Positions 40,471-49,249 of a DNA stretch of 64,000 nucleotides are shown piece after piece. Each line of letters starts with the position of its first letter. The stretch's first letter is position 1. The stretch comes from an uncultured Verrucomicrobiota bacterium (GTDB lineage: Bacteria; Verrucomicrobiota; Verrucomicrobiia; Limisphaerales; UBA9464): positions 148,396 to 212,395 of the forward strand of contig CAIVQH010000046.1 of the NCBI GenBank assembly GCA_903907995.1, in the 5' to 3' direction. A program made the position numbers and the translations under genes. The notes beneath the pieces were generated by a model, which saw only the letters and a program-made list of their open reading frames with translations, made no database searches and had not been told where the DNA came from.

Positions 40471-41169
40471 TCAGGCCTGGGCAGCCTGGCGGTTGCGGAA
40501 GCGGCGGTAGCCGAGCATGCCGAGGCAGGCCACGGCACCAATCGCGCCATAAACCTTGGGCTCAGGCACCTGCGAGTTGAAATGATAGTCGTAAGTGATG
40601 GTCCCATCCGCGAACCCGGTGGTGGCAAAGTTAGGGATGTTGTTCCCACCGCCACCCGCTGCCCCCGTTGAGGTCAACGAGAAAAGAGCCAAGCTGAGGT
40701 TACCCGCGCCAGCAAAGGTACCCAGGTTCGAAGTGTAGGTGACGGTCTTCGTGTCCGTGCCCGCAGTCGTTCCGAAGTTTTTCGTCTGCCCGGCCCCGAG
40801 AGGAGGCACCGTGGTGTTGACCACCGACGGGATGGCCGTGACAATGCTGTTGCCCAGCGGATCAAGCAAGGTGATCGAAATCGTGGTCGTCAACTGGAAA
40901 ACGGCCGCGCTCGCGCCGGTGTTCTGAACGCTCTGCGTGGCGGCAGAACCGCCATGCAAGGTGACGGACACATCATCCAAAATGGCACCGGCCAAAGGTC
41001 CGGTCAGGTTATTGAAGGCGGGAAACACCAGCGACGTGCTGAAGTCGACGGCTTGTTGGGAACCGCTTGTGCCGTAGTTGGCGGCGTAAGGGCCGTCGGT
41101 AAGCGCGAAGGCCGAGGATGCGGTCAATGCACCCAGTGCAATGACGGCGATGGTTTTAAAGTTTTTCAT
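40471..41169 (-). CDS. PEP-CTERM sorting domain protein, choice-of-anchor type
   Basis: A 232-residue exported protein: signal peptide MKNFKTIAVIALGALTASSA with cleavage near FALTDG, and a beta-sandwich body with FPAFNNLTGPLAGAILDDVS. The order of LTDG..., TQSVQNTGASAAVFQLTTTI and the later strands resembles choice-of-anchor E domains (weak match). The C-terminal sorting tail is VPEPKVYGAIGAVACLGMLG followed by YRRFRNRQAAQA. The classical PEP motif, hydrophobic helix and basic end make it a substrate for an exosortase encoded elsewhere. Its 5' region borders the inserted element at 41242-41691, whose target duplication lies 65 bases upstream of the ATG. It may have lost or gained regulatory sequence through that insertion. 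Confidence 0.88.
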   Translation of the reverse strand: MKNFKTIAVIALGALTASSAFALTDGPYAANYGTSGSQQAVDFSTSLVFPAFNNLTGPLAGAILDDVSVTLHGGSAATQSVQNTGASAAVFQLTTTISITLLDPLGNSIVTAIPSVVNTTVPPLGAGQTKNFGTTAGTDTKTVTYTSNLGTFAGAGNLSLALFSLTSTGAAGGGGNNIPNFATTGFADGTITYDYHFNSQVPEPKVYGAIGAVACLGMLGYRRFRNRQAAQA

Positions 41170-41241
41170 GGTCGATTAGTTGTAAGTGTTCCGAACTGCG
41201 GTGCCAGATTTAGGCGATGGCGTCCAAAGGGTCAACGGATA

Positions 41242-41673
41242 GGCGGTGTCCTAATTTGGGGTCGGAAATAAATTTCTTCCGTTTCCGGCCAGTCGGCGTC
41301 CCATGTGGAGGCGTAACCATTACCCACTCCCATGAACTGGACCTGCCCAAACTGCGGACACCAAAACGAGCTTTTCCTAATGGGTACAGTACCCACTTCA
41401 CTGACCTGTGATTCCTGTCACAGGACATTGCCCACAGAGTTGGTTCCTCCGAAGGTTGAACGTGTGACGTGGAGGTTTTCAGCCTCACCGGGCACGCCAA
41501 GGCGACGCGCTGTTACGGCTGGAGCTATGGCGACCCTGAACAGTTCATCACGATACTTGAGCTTCCGCCCGTGACTTCCGCGCAGACAGCGGTCAAGGTT
41601 GGTGTCGCCTACCAGATTCGCCGGGGCAAGACCTGAACCAAGCCAATGAATGCCTTCGTTCAGGAATCGGATT

Positions 41674-41691
<18 letters not shown>
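41242..41691. mobile_element. 450-bp non-autonomous element with 16-bp terminal inverted repeats and a zinc-ribbon passenger
   Basis: Left end GGCGGTGTCCTAATTT (41242-41257) and right end AAATTAGGACACCGCC (41676-41691) are perfect 16-bp inverted repeats. The 8-bp direct repeat AACGGATA flanks them immediately (41234-41241 and 41692-41699), as expected for a transposition target duplication. Removing the element and one copy of AACGGATA restores the aminomutase reading frame to a longer end, ISVDPLDAIA, with a TAA at 41210-41212. The inside holds no transposase, only the broken zinc-ribbon ORF. The GG...TGTC ends and 8-bp duplication would fit mobilisation by an IS1595-like transposase, but that is a guess. 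Confidence 0.9.
41332..41636 (+). pseudogene. Zinc-ribbon protein carried by the inverted-repeat element, frameshifted
   Basis: The ATG at 41332 starts MNWTCPNCGHQNELF, and a second CxxC (CDSCHRTLP) completes a zinc ribbon of about 35 residues. The frame opened by the ATG turns into Arg/Ser-rich noise after PKVERVTW. A different frame continues sensibly as VEVFSLTGHAKATRCYGWSY and on to AVKVGVAYQIRRGKT with a stop at 41634-41636. One missing base near 41466 would join them as ERVDVEVFSLTG, giving about 100 residues. I do not know the family. The gene takes up most of the 450-bp element, so it is its cargo. Confidence 0.7.
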
Positions 41692-42957
<1,266 letters not shown>

Positions 42958-43014
42958 AGTAGGGTGCGAAGTGCGACCGTCAAGGCGACCAACTGCCGTT
43001 TTTGGGCGCTTTTT

Positions 43015-43728
43015 TCAATCGTGCGTCAGGGCCAGCAGCCGCCGCTCCAACTCCGCCCGCAACCGTTCCCGCTCGGCCTCGTCGGCCTCGGGAGGGACGT
43101 ACAGGGGCTCGCCGAAGTTCACCACCACGCGGGTGAAAGGCAGGGGAATCTGGAACCGGTCCCAGCTGCGGAGGGTTTTCTTCCAACTGAGCGAATAGCA
43201 GACCGGCATTACCGGCAACCCGGTCAATTGGGCAGCGGCGATGACCCCTGGTTGCACCACGTAGCAGGGGCCGCGCGGGCCATCCGGCGTTACGGCGAGG
43301 TCGTAGCCCTGCTCGGCTGCCGCCGTCAGCTCGCGCAAGGCCGCCGCCCCTCGCCGGCTGGAGGAACCGCGTACCGGTTTCACCCCGAACAGCTCCAGCA
43401 CCCGCGCCAGCAGACCGCCGTCGCGGCTGGCGCTGGTGATGGCCGCCAACTGCCGGTTCGCCTGGTATCGGCCTACGTAATGGCGGTAAATCGGGAGGCA
43501 CAGGGCCAGACGGTTGTGCCAGACGGCAAAAATCATCCGTTGCTTGATGCCCAGGGGGAAGAGGTCCGACTTATCCTCCCGATGCCAGCGCAAGGTCATC
43601 GCCAACGCGCTGATCACGGCCCAGATCAGCCGCGCCGCCAAGCGACCGTGCCACTTGGGCTGCTCTGGCACGACCACGCCGGACCGGCCTGTGGCCGGGC
43701 GGCTCGCTTTTGGCTGGTCCCGCTCCAT
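43015..43728 (-). CDS. DUF374 lysophospholipid acyltransferase-like protein
   Basis: A 237-residue membrane-associated protein. An N-terminal hydrophobic helix (LAARLIWAVISALAMTL) precedes the acyltransferase block FAVWHNRLALCLPIY. Later blocks are ITSASRDGGLLARVLELFG, VKPVRGSSSRRGAAALREL and the DLAVTPDGPRGPCYVVQPGV segment. DUF374 proteins are related to LpxL/PlsC-type acyltransferases; in some bacteria members add a fatty acid to lipid A or Kdo. The His-x-Asn and TPDGPRGP motifs are intact. The start ATG overlaps the ruvA stop (TGATG), showing translational coupling. A GTG three bases upstream is an alternative start. Confidence 0.88.
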   Translation of the reverse strand: MERDQPKASRPATGRSGVVVPEQPKWHGRLAARLIWAVISALAMTLRWHREDKSDLFPLGIKQRMIFAVWHNRLALCLPIYRHYVGRYQANRQLAAITSASRDGGLLARVLELFGVKPVRGSSSRRGAAALRELTAAAEQGYDLAVTPDGPRGPCYVVQPGVIAAAQLTGLPVMPVCYSLSWKKTLRSWDRFQIPLPFTRVVVNFGEPLYVPPEADEAERERLRAELERRLLALTHD

Positions 43729-44339
43729 CACGCGCCCTTCTTCAGGCAGGCGCGGACCAGTTGTTCCACGCTGGCCGCCTCGCCCAGCACTGCCAGCGCG
43801 GCCCGGACCGCCTCGTGGGCGTCCACCGGCTTGAAGCCCAGCGCCGTCAGGGCCAGCGACGCGTCATTCAGTTTGGTATCGCTCGGGGATGCGCCCTTGG
43901 CACCCGGACCGGCCAAGGCGACGCCAGAGCCAAAGGCGCCCAGTTTGTCCTTCAGCTCGACCACGATGCGTTCCGCCGTTTTCTTACCCACTCCGGAGAT
44001 GCTGGAGAGCGCCTTCACGTCGGCCGCCGCCACGGCGGCGCGGAAGCCGGTCACGCTGGTGCCACTGAGGACATTCAGGGCGAGCTTCGGCCCGATGCCC
44101 GATACCGTGTGGATGAGCAACCGGAACAGGTCCCGCTCGGCCGCGCTCATGAAACCGTAGAGCACATGGGCATCCTCCCGCACGGCCAGATGGGTGAGCA
44201 GATGCACCTCCGCGCCGACGGCAGGCAGGCGGTCGAACGACGACAGCGGAATCAGCACCTCGTACCCGACGCCATGCACCTCGACCGTGACGGTGGTGGG
44301 CAGGGCCTCAACCAATTTGCCGTGGAGAAACGTGATCAC
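43728..44339 (-). CDS. ruvA: Holliday junction branch migration protein RuvA
   Basis: A 203-residue subunit that binds four-way DNA junctions as a tetramer and loads the RuvB motor. The GTG at 44339 gives the usual opening ITFLHGKLVEALPTTVTVEV and the family length. Domain I holds HGVGYEVLIPL and HLLTHLAVREDAHVLYGF. Domain II has two helix-hairpin-helix motifs, LIHTVSGIGPKLALNVLSG and ALSSISGVGKKTAERIVVEL. After a flexible linker, domain III (about 155-203; LTALGFKPVDAHEAVRAAL) contacts RuvB. ruvB and ruvC are not in the window. The stop overlaps the start of the acyltransferase gene. Confidence 0.96.
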   Translation of the reverse strand: MITFLHGKLVEALPTTVTVEVHGVGYEVLIPLSSFDRLPAVGAEVHLLTHLAVREDAHVLYGFMSAAERDLFRLLIHTVSGIGPKLALNVLSGTSVTGFRAAVAAADVKALSSISGVGKKTAERIVVELKDKLGAFGSGVALAGPGAKGASPSDTKLNDASLALTALGFKPVDAHEAVRAALAVLGEAASVEQLVRACLKKGA

Positions 44340-44384
44340 GCGCCCGGAGTGAAGCACCCGCCGTCCGTACGGGGAAGCGGCGAA

Positions 44385-44497
44385 GCGAGTGGGTCAGTAG
44401 CTCAGTGATCAGTAAGACAGTAAATAGAAGCGATGGGGCAAACCTGTTCGCATTCTGACTAACTGATTACTGATTACTGACCTACTGACTCACTCGC
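44385..44497. repeat. Word-repeat hairpin, ACTGATT heptad type, copy 1
   Basis: The right arm contains ACTGATT ACTGATT ACTGACCT ACTGACTC (44462-44491). The left arm (44385-44428) is its imperfect complement with CAGTAG, CAGTGAT and CAGTAAG words. The stop codon of the minus-strand Gly/Cys-rich gene (44490-44492) lies inside the right arm. A copy is at 44968-45073. Confidence 0.85.
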
Positions 44498-44894
44498 CCC
44501 CACCGCCACCTCCACAATCGCCACCGCCGGAGCCGCAATCGCAGCCGCCCCCGCCGGAATCACCGGAGAAGCCACCGCCATCGCTGGAAAACGAACTGCC
44601 GCAATCGCCCGCGGAACCGGGACTGTCCACGGAGCCGGCATCAGCGGCTGACATTGAAGGCGGCTGTGACTCGCATCCCGAGGGACTGTCGTTTGAGGGG
44701 GAATTCCACCAGAACCACGCCGGCCAGAAACCGGACCCGGAATCCCCATCCGACCAGTCTCCCCCGCTGCGGTAGTCGTAGCCTGAGCCACCCCATCCTC
44801 CCCTGCCCCATCGCCGGGCGAGGATCGCCAGCAACCAAATCAGTCCGATTCCACCCACCGCCAATCCGACGATTACCATGAAGGCTAGGTTCAT
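44490..44894 (-). CDS. Small membrane protein with Gly/Ser/Cys-rich tail
   Basis: A 134-residue protein. The ATG at 44894 has AAAGGGA seven bases upstream and gives one membrane helix directly (MNLAFMVIVGLAVGGIGLIW then LLAILARRW). It is followed by a Gly/Trp/Asp region and a tail of about 55 residues made almost only of Gly, Ser, Cys and Asp, ending CDCGSGGGDCGGGGGGE. The tail has at least five cysteines in short spacing, which could form disulfides or bind metal. Similar single-helix proteins with GGGCGGGG ends occur widely with no settled role. The stop codon lies inside a hairpin repeat arm, so the very end of the protein may be repeat-derived. Confidence 0.72.
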   Translation of the reverse strand: MNLAFMVIVGLAVGGIGLIWLLAILARRWGRGGWGGSGYDYRSGGDWSDGDSGSGFWPAWFWWNSPSNDSPSGCESQPPSMSAADAGSVDSPGSAGDCGSSFSSDGGGFSGDSGGGGCDCGSGGGDCGGGGGGE

Positions 44895-44967
44895 TGTGTC
44901 CCTTTGGTTTCTGTGGTTCATGTTTCCACCCGCTACAACCGTGAAAAAGGCTGCCTGGTAACGGGCG

Positions 44968-45073
44968 AGTGATCGGTGAGTCAGTAATCAGTAGGCCAGT
45001 AATCAGAGGCTACCGCTGCGCCATCTCCGCAATCTGGCCTACTGAATACTGATTCACTGATTACTGGCTCACT
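44968..45073. repeat. Word-repeat hairpin, ACTGATT heptad type, copy 2
   Basis: The right arm (45034-45073) carries ACTGAAT, ACTGATTC, ACTGATT and ACTGGCTC. The left arm (44968-44999) is complementary with AGTCAGTAATCAGTAGGCCAG-like words. The right arm runs into the moaC stop codon (45072-45074), just as copy 1 overlaps a stop. Confidence 0.85.
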
Positions 45074-45524
45074 AACCCTTTCGCTTCGACACCAGCCGCA
45101 CCTCCCCAATCACCATCGCCTTGTCCACCGCCTTGCACATGTCGTAGATTGTGAGTGCGGCGACGCTCACCGCCATCAATGCCTCCATCTCGACGCCGGT
45201 GGGGGCGGTGATTTTGGCCGAGGCCGTGATGACGATGCGGTCGCGCGATGCCGGAATCTCAAAATTCACCCCGCAATGCGTGATGGGCAAGGGATGGCAG
45301 AGCGGGATCAGTTCGCCCGTCTTCTTGGCGGCGAGGATAGCCGCGATCCGGGCGGTCGCGAGCACGTTGCCCTTGGCGATCTGGTCGGACTCGATGAGCG
45401 CCAGCGTCTCCGGAGCCAGGTGGATTTCTCCTGCGGCCACCGCCTCGCGCAGTACGGCGGGCTTGTGGGAAACGTCCACCATGCTGGCCTCGCCGGTGGC
45501 GGAGATGTGGGAAAGCTGACCCAT
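45072..45524 (-). CDS. moaC: Cyclic pyranopterin monophosphate synthase MoaC
   Basis: A 150-residue enzyme that converts the radical SAM product of MoaA to cyclic pyranopterin monophosphate, an early step of molybdenum cofactor synthesis. The ATG at 45524 gives the standard MoaC start MGQLSHISATGEASMVDVSH. Conserved segments are KGNVLATARIAAILAAKKTG, IPLCHPLPITHCGVNFEI, TAPTGVEMEALMAVSVAALT and IYDMCKAVDKAMVIGEVRLV. The open frame upstream of 45524 is not family-like. Length is normal. The gene stands alone, with MoeA 17 kb away. The stop lies at the edge of a hairpin repeat. Confidence 0.95.
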   Translation of the reverse strand: MGQLSHISATGEASMVDVSHKPAVLREAVAAGEIHLAPETLALIESDQIAKGNVLATARIAAILAAKKTGELIPLCHPLPITHCGVNFEIPASRDRIVITASAKITAPTGVEMEALMAVSVAALTIYDMCKAVDKAMVIGEVRLVSKRKG

Positions 45525-45596
45525 GCGCGCAGCGTGTCGCAGAGCCACGGCCCGCGCAATCCCGCCCGTCACATCGGGTACACTTTCCATCGTGGT

Positions 45597-45794
45597 TGGC
45601 CTCGGGCATCAGGAGCGCGTGCGGCTTCAGATGGCCGTTCTCCCTCACCCTTACCCTCTCCCGCTGGGAGAGGGAACCGCCGGGAAGGCCGCAGGCAGAT
45701 GGGGAGATTCACCGGCCAATCCCGTGCCTGCCTTCGCCGACCGGCGGGCGACAATTCTCCCTCTCCCAGGGGGAGAGGGCCGGGGTGAGGGTGA
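45597..45794. repeat. Composite inverted-repeat element (CCCTCTCCC family), copy 1
   Basis: The outer arms, TTCTCCCTCACCCTTACCC and its near complement, lie at 45638 and 45794. Each half also contains a small hairpin (CCCTCTCCCGCTGGGAGAGGG-like). The reverse complement of 45638-45794 aligns along its length with 60439-60594, sharing the core CGCCGGTCGGCGAAGGCAGG. A 40-base left flank beginning TTGGCCTCGGGCA is also shared, in direct orientation. Confidence 0.85.
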
Positions 45795-45820
45795 ACGGCG
45801 AGGATGAAAAGCGGCACGCC

Positions 45821-46438
45821 TTACATCGCGAGCTGCACCACGCGCTCGGTCAACTGCTCCGTCCAGCGCGCGACGTAACTCATCGTGCGGTAGATCTGCT
45901 CCAGCCGTTCCAGGGGCAGCGCGGCGCGGCGCTCCGGGGAGCCGATCGGCGGGGCGGCGTCCCACGTCGCGTTCATCGCCTGCAGCTCGGTGATCAGCTC
46001 GTCGCGGCGGGTATTCACGCGACCTTTTAGCGCCTGAAGCTTGTCCGCCCAGTCCAGCCCCTCCTGCATGATCCGTAGCTTGAGCATGGGCGAGGTCGCC
46101 GTGGTTTTCTTCGTGAGGAAGGCGTCGGCATCGCGGCAGGTTTGGCCGATCTCCACAAAGAGATCCATCGTGCCGGGCGGGATGCGCTGGATATCACCCG
46201 GCTTCGCGCCGGCCTCCAGTTCCAGCAGGTGCAACAGACGCTCCCGCGGTTCGCGCAACGTGTTGAAAGCGGCGTTCAATTCGGCATACCGCTCGTTGGC
46301 CGCCAGCTTCTCCGCCTCGGATGCGCCATGCACACGGTCGGGATGCACCGCCGTCGAAAGCGGCATAAACCGCCCCTTGAGCGCATCGGCATCGAGCCAC
46401 GGGCGGCGGGGCTCGGCGAGAAGGGCGAAGGCATCCAT
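45821..46438 (-). CDS. hscB: HscB-like J-domain co-chaperone for Fe-S assembly
   Basis: A 205-residue protein. The N-terminal J-domain (about 1-75) contains the essential HPD at residues 33-35 (STAVHPDRVHGASEAEK), then LAANERYAELNAAFNTLREP. The C-terminal three-helix domain (about 90-205) is the part of HscB that holds the IscU scaffold. HscB delivers IscU to the Hsp70 HscA. The gene lies two bases after an orphan gene, which separates it from iscA; no hscA or iscU is in the window. Assignment rests on J-domain position, total length and the Fe-S neighbour, since HscB sequences vary strongly. Confidence 0.85.
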   Translation of the reverse strand: MDAFALLAEPRRPWLDADALKGRFMPLSTAVHPDRVHGASEAEKLAANERYAELNAAFNTLREPRERLLHLLELEAGAKPGDIQRIPPGTMDLFVEIGQTCRDADAFLTKKTTATSPMLKLRIMQEGLDWADKLQALKGRVNTRRDELITELQAMNATWDAAPPIGSPERRAALPLERLEQIYRTMSYVARWTEQLTERVVQLAM

Positions 46439-46440
46439 GC

Positions 46441-47169
46441 TTATGCTGAACCGCTCATGTTCAACAAATAGGGCAATGCTGTCTCGATTGCTTTTGCATA
46501 GGGTTCAACCTTAGTAGCAAGAGAATCAATTTTACTAATGAGCTTAAGGAATTGCTGAAGCGCAGGTTCGCCGCTGTTGGCTTTGATTTCCTCTTGATGC
46601 CGAAGCATTTCACCTACAGCTAGTGAAACCGCTTCCCGCATCGCGCGCGAGCCTCTGATCCGGTAGCTATCAATCGCATTACGGGCCACCGTCAAGAGGT
46701 CTAGAATCGTAGATTTAAGCGATTTCGGAAGCCCGCTTGCTGTGACTTTCTCAAACAAAGACGCAATCTCTGCGCTAAATGCCCTGATGTCTTCTTCAGG
46801 TATTCGGACTTCGGGTTTGTGCTTCGAAAGCTCATCGGCAACGAAGCGAAATTCCGCTAATGACTCTTCTGGAAACCTTCCTGCATGCCCCCATCCCTCT
46901 CCAAGATTTTCCAAAGAAAGGATGTCACGTGCCTTTGGGAAAGGGCGCAAAAAGAATTGGTGATTGATTCCGTCTATCTGCTTCAAATCACTTTCCAAGA
47001 TCTCAAGGAGATCTCTGACCTCAATTAGCGCTTTCGACACTGATTGAAGGTCGTCCGAAGGCAATTGAAACGCGTGCGCGTATGCTTGTCTGATATTCCC
47101 GCCCTGACGAGTACGTAGACGAGACAGTACGTCATAAAGCCACCACGCTCGGCAGTCCTGCTTTTTCAT
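46441..47169 (-). CDS. Orphan protein inserted between iscA and hscB
   Basis: A 242-residue protein, probably all helical and cytoplasmic; no signal peptide, membrane segment or catalytic motif is visible. Its composition is clearly more AT-rich than both neighbours. It fits between the two Fe-S genes with gaps of only three and two bases, and the junctions are near-repeats: GCATAAG then TCATG before it (47167-47178), GCATAAG then CATG after it (46436-46446). This suggests a gene inserted precisely at the iscA stop / hscB start. I recognise no family. It would be expressed with the Fe-S genes, but need not share their function. Confidence 0.75.
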   Translation of the reverse strand: MKKQDCRAWWLYDVLSRLRTRQGGNIRQAYAHAFQLPSDDLQSVSKALIEVRDLLEILESDLKQIDGINHQFFLRPFPKARDILSLENLGEGWGHAGRFPEESLAEFRFVADELSKHKPEVRIPEEDIRAFSAEIASLFEKVTASGLPKSLKSTILDLLTVARNAIDSYRIRGSRAMREAVSLAVGEMLRHQEEIKANSGEPALQQFLKLISKIDSLATKVEPYAKAIETALPYLLNMSGSA

Positions 47170-47172
47170 GAC

Positions 47173-47568
47173 TTATGCACTGAAACTCTCGCCACACGAG
47201 CAGCTCGTCGCGGCGTTCGGGTTCTTCACCTTGAAGCCGCCCTCGGTCAGCGCATCGGAATAGTCCAGCTCGGAGCCGGTCACGTAGAGCGCGCTCTTGG
47301 GGTCCACGACCACGCGCACGCCGGCGCTTTCGACCAGGATGTCCCGGTTCTGCGGCTGGTCTTGCAGGTCCATCTTGTATTGCAGGCCCGAGCAGCCGCC
47401 GCCCACGACCGCCACGCGCAGCACGCCCTGGGGACGCCCCTGCCGCCCGAGCAGCGTCGAGACCTTCTTGCCCGCGTTTTCGCTGAGCTTGATGAGCCGC
47501 TCGTCGCCCACGCGAAAACTGGGCGTGGCGGCGGCGGGTTTGGCGGCTCCGATTTTTCCGGCGATCAT
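47173..47568 (-). CDS. iscA: A-type Fe-S cluster carrier (IscA/ErpA family)
   Basis: A 131-residue A-type carrier that receives an Fe-S cluster and passes it to apo-proteins. The conserved cysteines are in VAVVGGGCSGLQYKMDL (first) and NAATSCSCGESFSA at the C-terminus (second and third). VVDPKSALYVTGSELDYSDA, then GGFKVKNPNA, is typical. It has an N-terminal extension of about 25 residues rich in Ala and Pro relative to E. coli IscA. Sequence does not separate IscA from ErpA or SufA; the nearby hscB favours an Isc-type context. The orphan gene follows after three bases. Confidence 0.9.
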   Translation of the reverse strand: MIAGKIGAAKPAAATPSFRVGDERLIKLSENAGKKVSTLLGRQGRPQGVLRVAVVGGGCSGLQYKMDLQDQPQNRDILVESAGVRVVVDPKSALYVTGSELDYSDALTEGGFKVKNPNAATSCSCGESFSA

Positions 47569-47620
47569 GTCGCCGCCAACCTAGGGGCGACGCGCAGCAG
47601 CGTCAACGAACGCCGGAGAG

Positions 47621-47710
47621 GGAGGAGTTCAATTTGGAAAGCAGGAAAACGGGAAACAGACCGGTCCGCTTTTCCTTTCCTGCTTTCCTGTTTTCCAAAT
47701 TTCAATTCCC
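47621..47710. repeat. Word-repeat hairpin, GGAAARCR octad type, in a divergent promoter region
   Basis: The left arm reads GGAAAGCA GGAAAACG GGAAACAG (47636-47659). The right arm, read on the minus strand, reads GGAAAACA GGAAAGCA GGAAAGG. Flanking AATT-rich bases extend the pairing. It fills the gap between iscA (minus) and the oxidoreductase (plus). Single words of the same kind occur at 24790-24808 and 49150-49160 without a partner arm. Confidence 0.82.
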
Positions 47711-47780
47711 TGACTGAGGCTTCGGATTCACGGCTGTTTGGGGGTTGGAATTTCGCCGCGTTTCGTCTAGCTGTTCTTCC

Positions 47781-49130
47781 ATGTCCCCGTTCCACATTTC
47801 CCGCCGTGGGTTTCTCCGCGCTTCTGCGGTCATTTCTGCCGGTGCCGCGCTGCCCGCCTGGTTCGAGGCCCAGGCCGCCGATGCCCCCCGTCCACGGGTG
47901 CCGCTCTCGCCCAATGACCGCCCCGCCATCGCGCTGATTGGCTGCGGCGGCATGGGCCGGGGCGACGCGAAAAACGCCAGCCGCTTCGGCGACATCGTCG
48001 CACTCTGCGATGTGGACGCGACCCGCCTGGAGGCGGCCGGGAAGGACTACCCGAATGCGAAGCGCTACTCGGATTTCCGCGAGTGCGTGCAGCATCCCGG
48101 CCTGCATGTGGTCATCAACGGCACGCCCGATCACTGGCACACGTTCATCAATCTGACCGCCATCAAGGCCGGCAAGGACATCTATTCCGAGAAGCCGCTC
48201 ACCCTCTGCATCGACGAAGGCAAGCGGCTCGTGAAGGCCGTACGCGCCGCCGGCACCGTGCTCCAGACCGGCAGCCAGCAGCGCAGCGACAAGCGCTTCC
48301 GGCTCGCCATCGAACTCGTCCGCAACGGCCGGCTGGGGGCGTTGAAGCATATCACCTCGTCCATTCCCATGGGTCAGCACGGCGGGCCTTTCGCGAGTTC
48401 ACCGGTGCCGGCGGGCTTCGACTGGAACACCTGGCAGGGCCAGACCGTGAGCGTACCCTACGTGAAGGAACGCGGGCACGGCAGCTTCCGGTACTGGTGG
48501 GATTACTCCGCCGGCACGCTGACCGATTGGGGCGCGCATCATAACGACATCGCGATCTGGGGCACCGGCTTGCCGCTGGCCGAGGCCGGGCCGGTCGCCA
48601 TCGGGGGGCATGGGCTGCGCGATCCGGTGCCGGGCGGCTACAGCTTCCCGAGCACGTTCTTCGTGAGCTACCGCTACGCCAACGGCGTCACCCACACCTG
48701 CCGCACCGTCCAGACGGAAGGCCCGGGCGGCAACGTGATCGACCCCAAGACACCGCCGGGGCAGATGCCGAACGGCGTGCTCTTCGAGGGCAACGACGGC
48801 TGGGTGTTCGTCAGCCGCGGCACGATCGTGGCGAGCGATCCGGCCATCCTGCAGGAACCACTCACGAACAAAACGTGGTCGGCCTACGATAGCAACGACC
48901 ACATGGGCAACTTCTTCGACTGCCTCCGCTCGCGGAAGGCGCCCGCCGCCGAGGCCGAGATCGGCCACCGCAGCGTGAGCGTGTGCCATCTCGGTGCCAT
49001 CGCGATCCGCCTGGGCCGCCCGCTCCATTGGGACCCGGTGAAGCAGCAGTTCCCCGGCGACAAGGAAGCCAACGGCTGGCTCACCCGTGAACAGCGCAAG
49101 GAATTCAGCTATGCGGCGCTGGGCATCTGA
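47781..49130 (+). CDS. Tat-exported Gfo/Idh/MocA family oxidoreductase
   Basis: A 449-residue NAD(P)-dependent sugar oxidoreductase. The ATG at 47781 starts MSPFHISRRGFLRASAVISA, a twin-arginine signal, so it is folded and cofactor-loaded before export. The Rossmann motif is IALIGCGGMGRGDA near residue 55, and the GTPDHWH motif near 118 and EKPLTLCIDEGKRL near 138 are family hallmarks. The C-terminal half carries the substrate-side beta-sheet (FRYWWDYSAGTLTDWGAHHN). It belongs to the Tat-exported group abundant in Planctomycetes and Verrucomicrobiota. Substrate unknown. A remnant of a second copy of its 3' end lies at 50138-50215. Confidence 0.93.
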   Translation: MSPFHISRRGFLRASAVISAGAALPAWFEAQAADAPRPRVPLSPNDRPAIALIGCGGMGRGDAKNASRFGDIVALCDVDATRLEAAGKDYPNAKRYSDFRECVQHPGLHVVINGTPDHWHTFINLTAIKAGKDIYSEKPLTLCIDEGKRLVKAVRAAGTVLQTGSQQRSDKRFRLAIELVRNGRLGALKHITSSIPMGQHGGPFASSPVPAGFDWNTWQGQTVSVPYVKERGHGSFRYWWDYSAGTLTDWGAHHNDIAIWGTGLPLAEAGPVAIGGHGLRDPVPGGYSFPSTFFVSYRYANGVTHTCRTVQTEGPGGNVIDPKTPPGQMPNGVLFEGNDGWVFVSRGTIVASDPAILQEPLTNKTWSAYDSNDHMGNFFDCLRSRKAPAAEAEIGHRSVSVCHLGAIAIRLGRPLHWDPVKQQFPGDKEANGWLTREQRKEFSYAALGI

Positions 49131-49249
49131 GGCGGGGCAGTAAATCTTCTCCTCCTGCTTTCCCGTCCGACGGGCTTGCCTAGGCCAGAAGCGAAGGCGA
49201 TGAGCCCCAACCGCACGAAGAAGGATACGTGAATTGCCGTTTCGGGAGG

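Noticed and set aside
41217..41411. 64-residue plus-strand frame across the left end of the inserted element
   Set aside because: It crosses the element boundary and overlaps the zinc-ribbon gene in another frame, so it cannot be ancestral.
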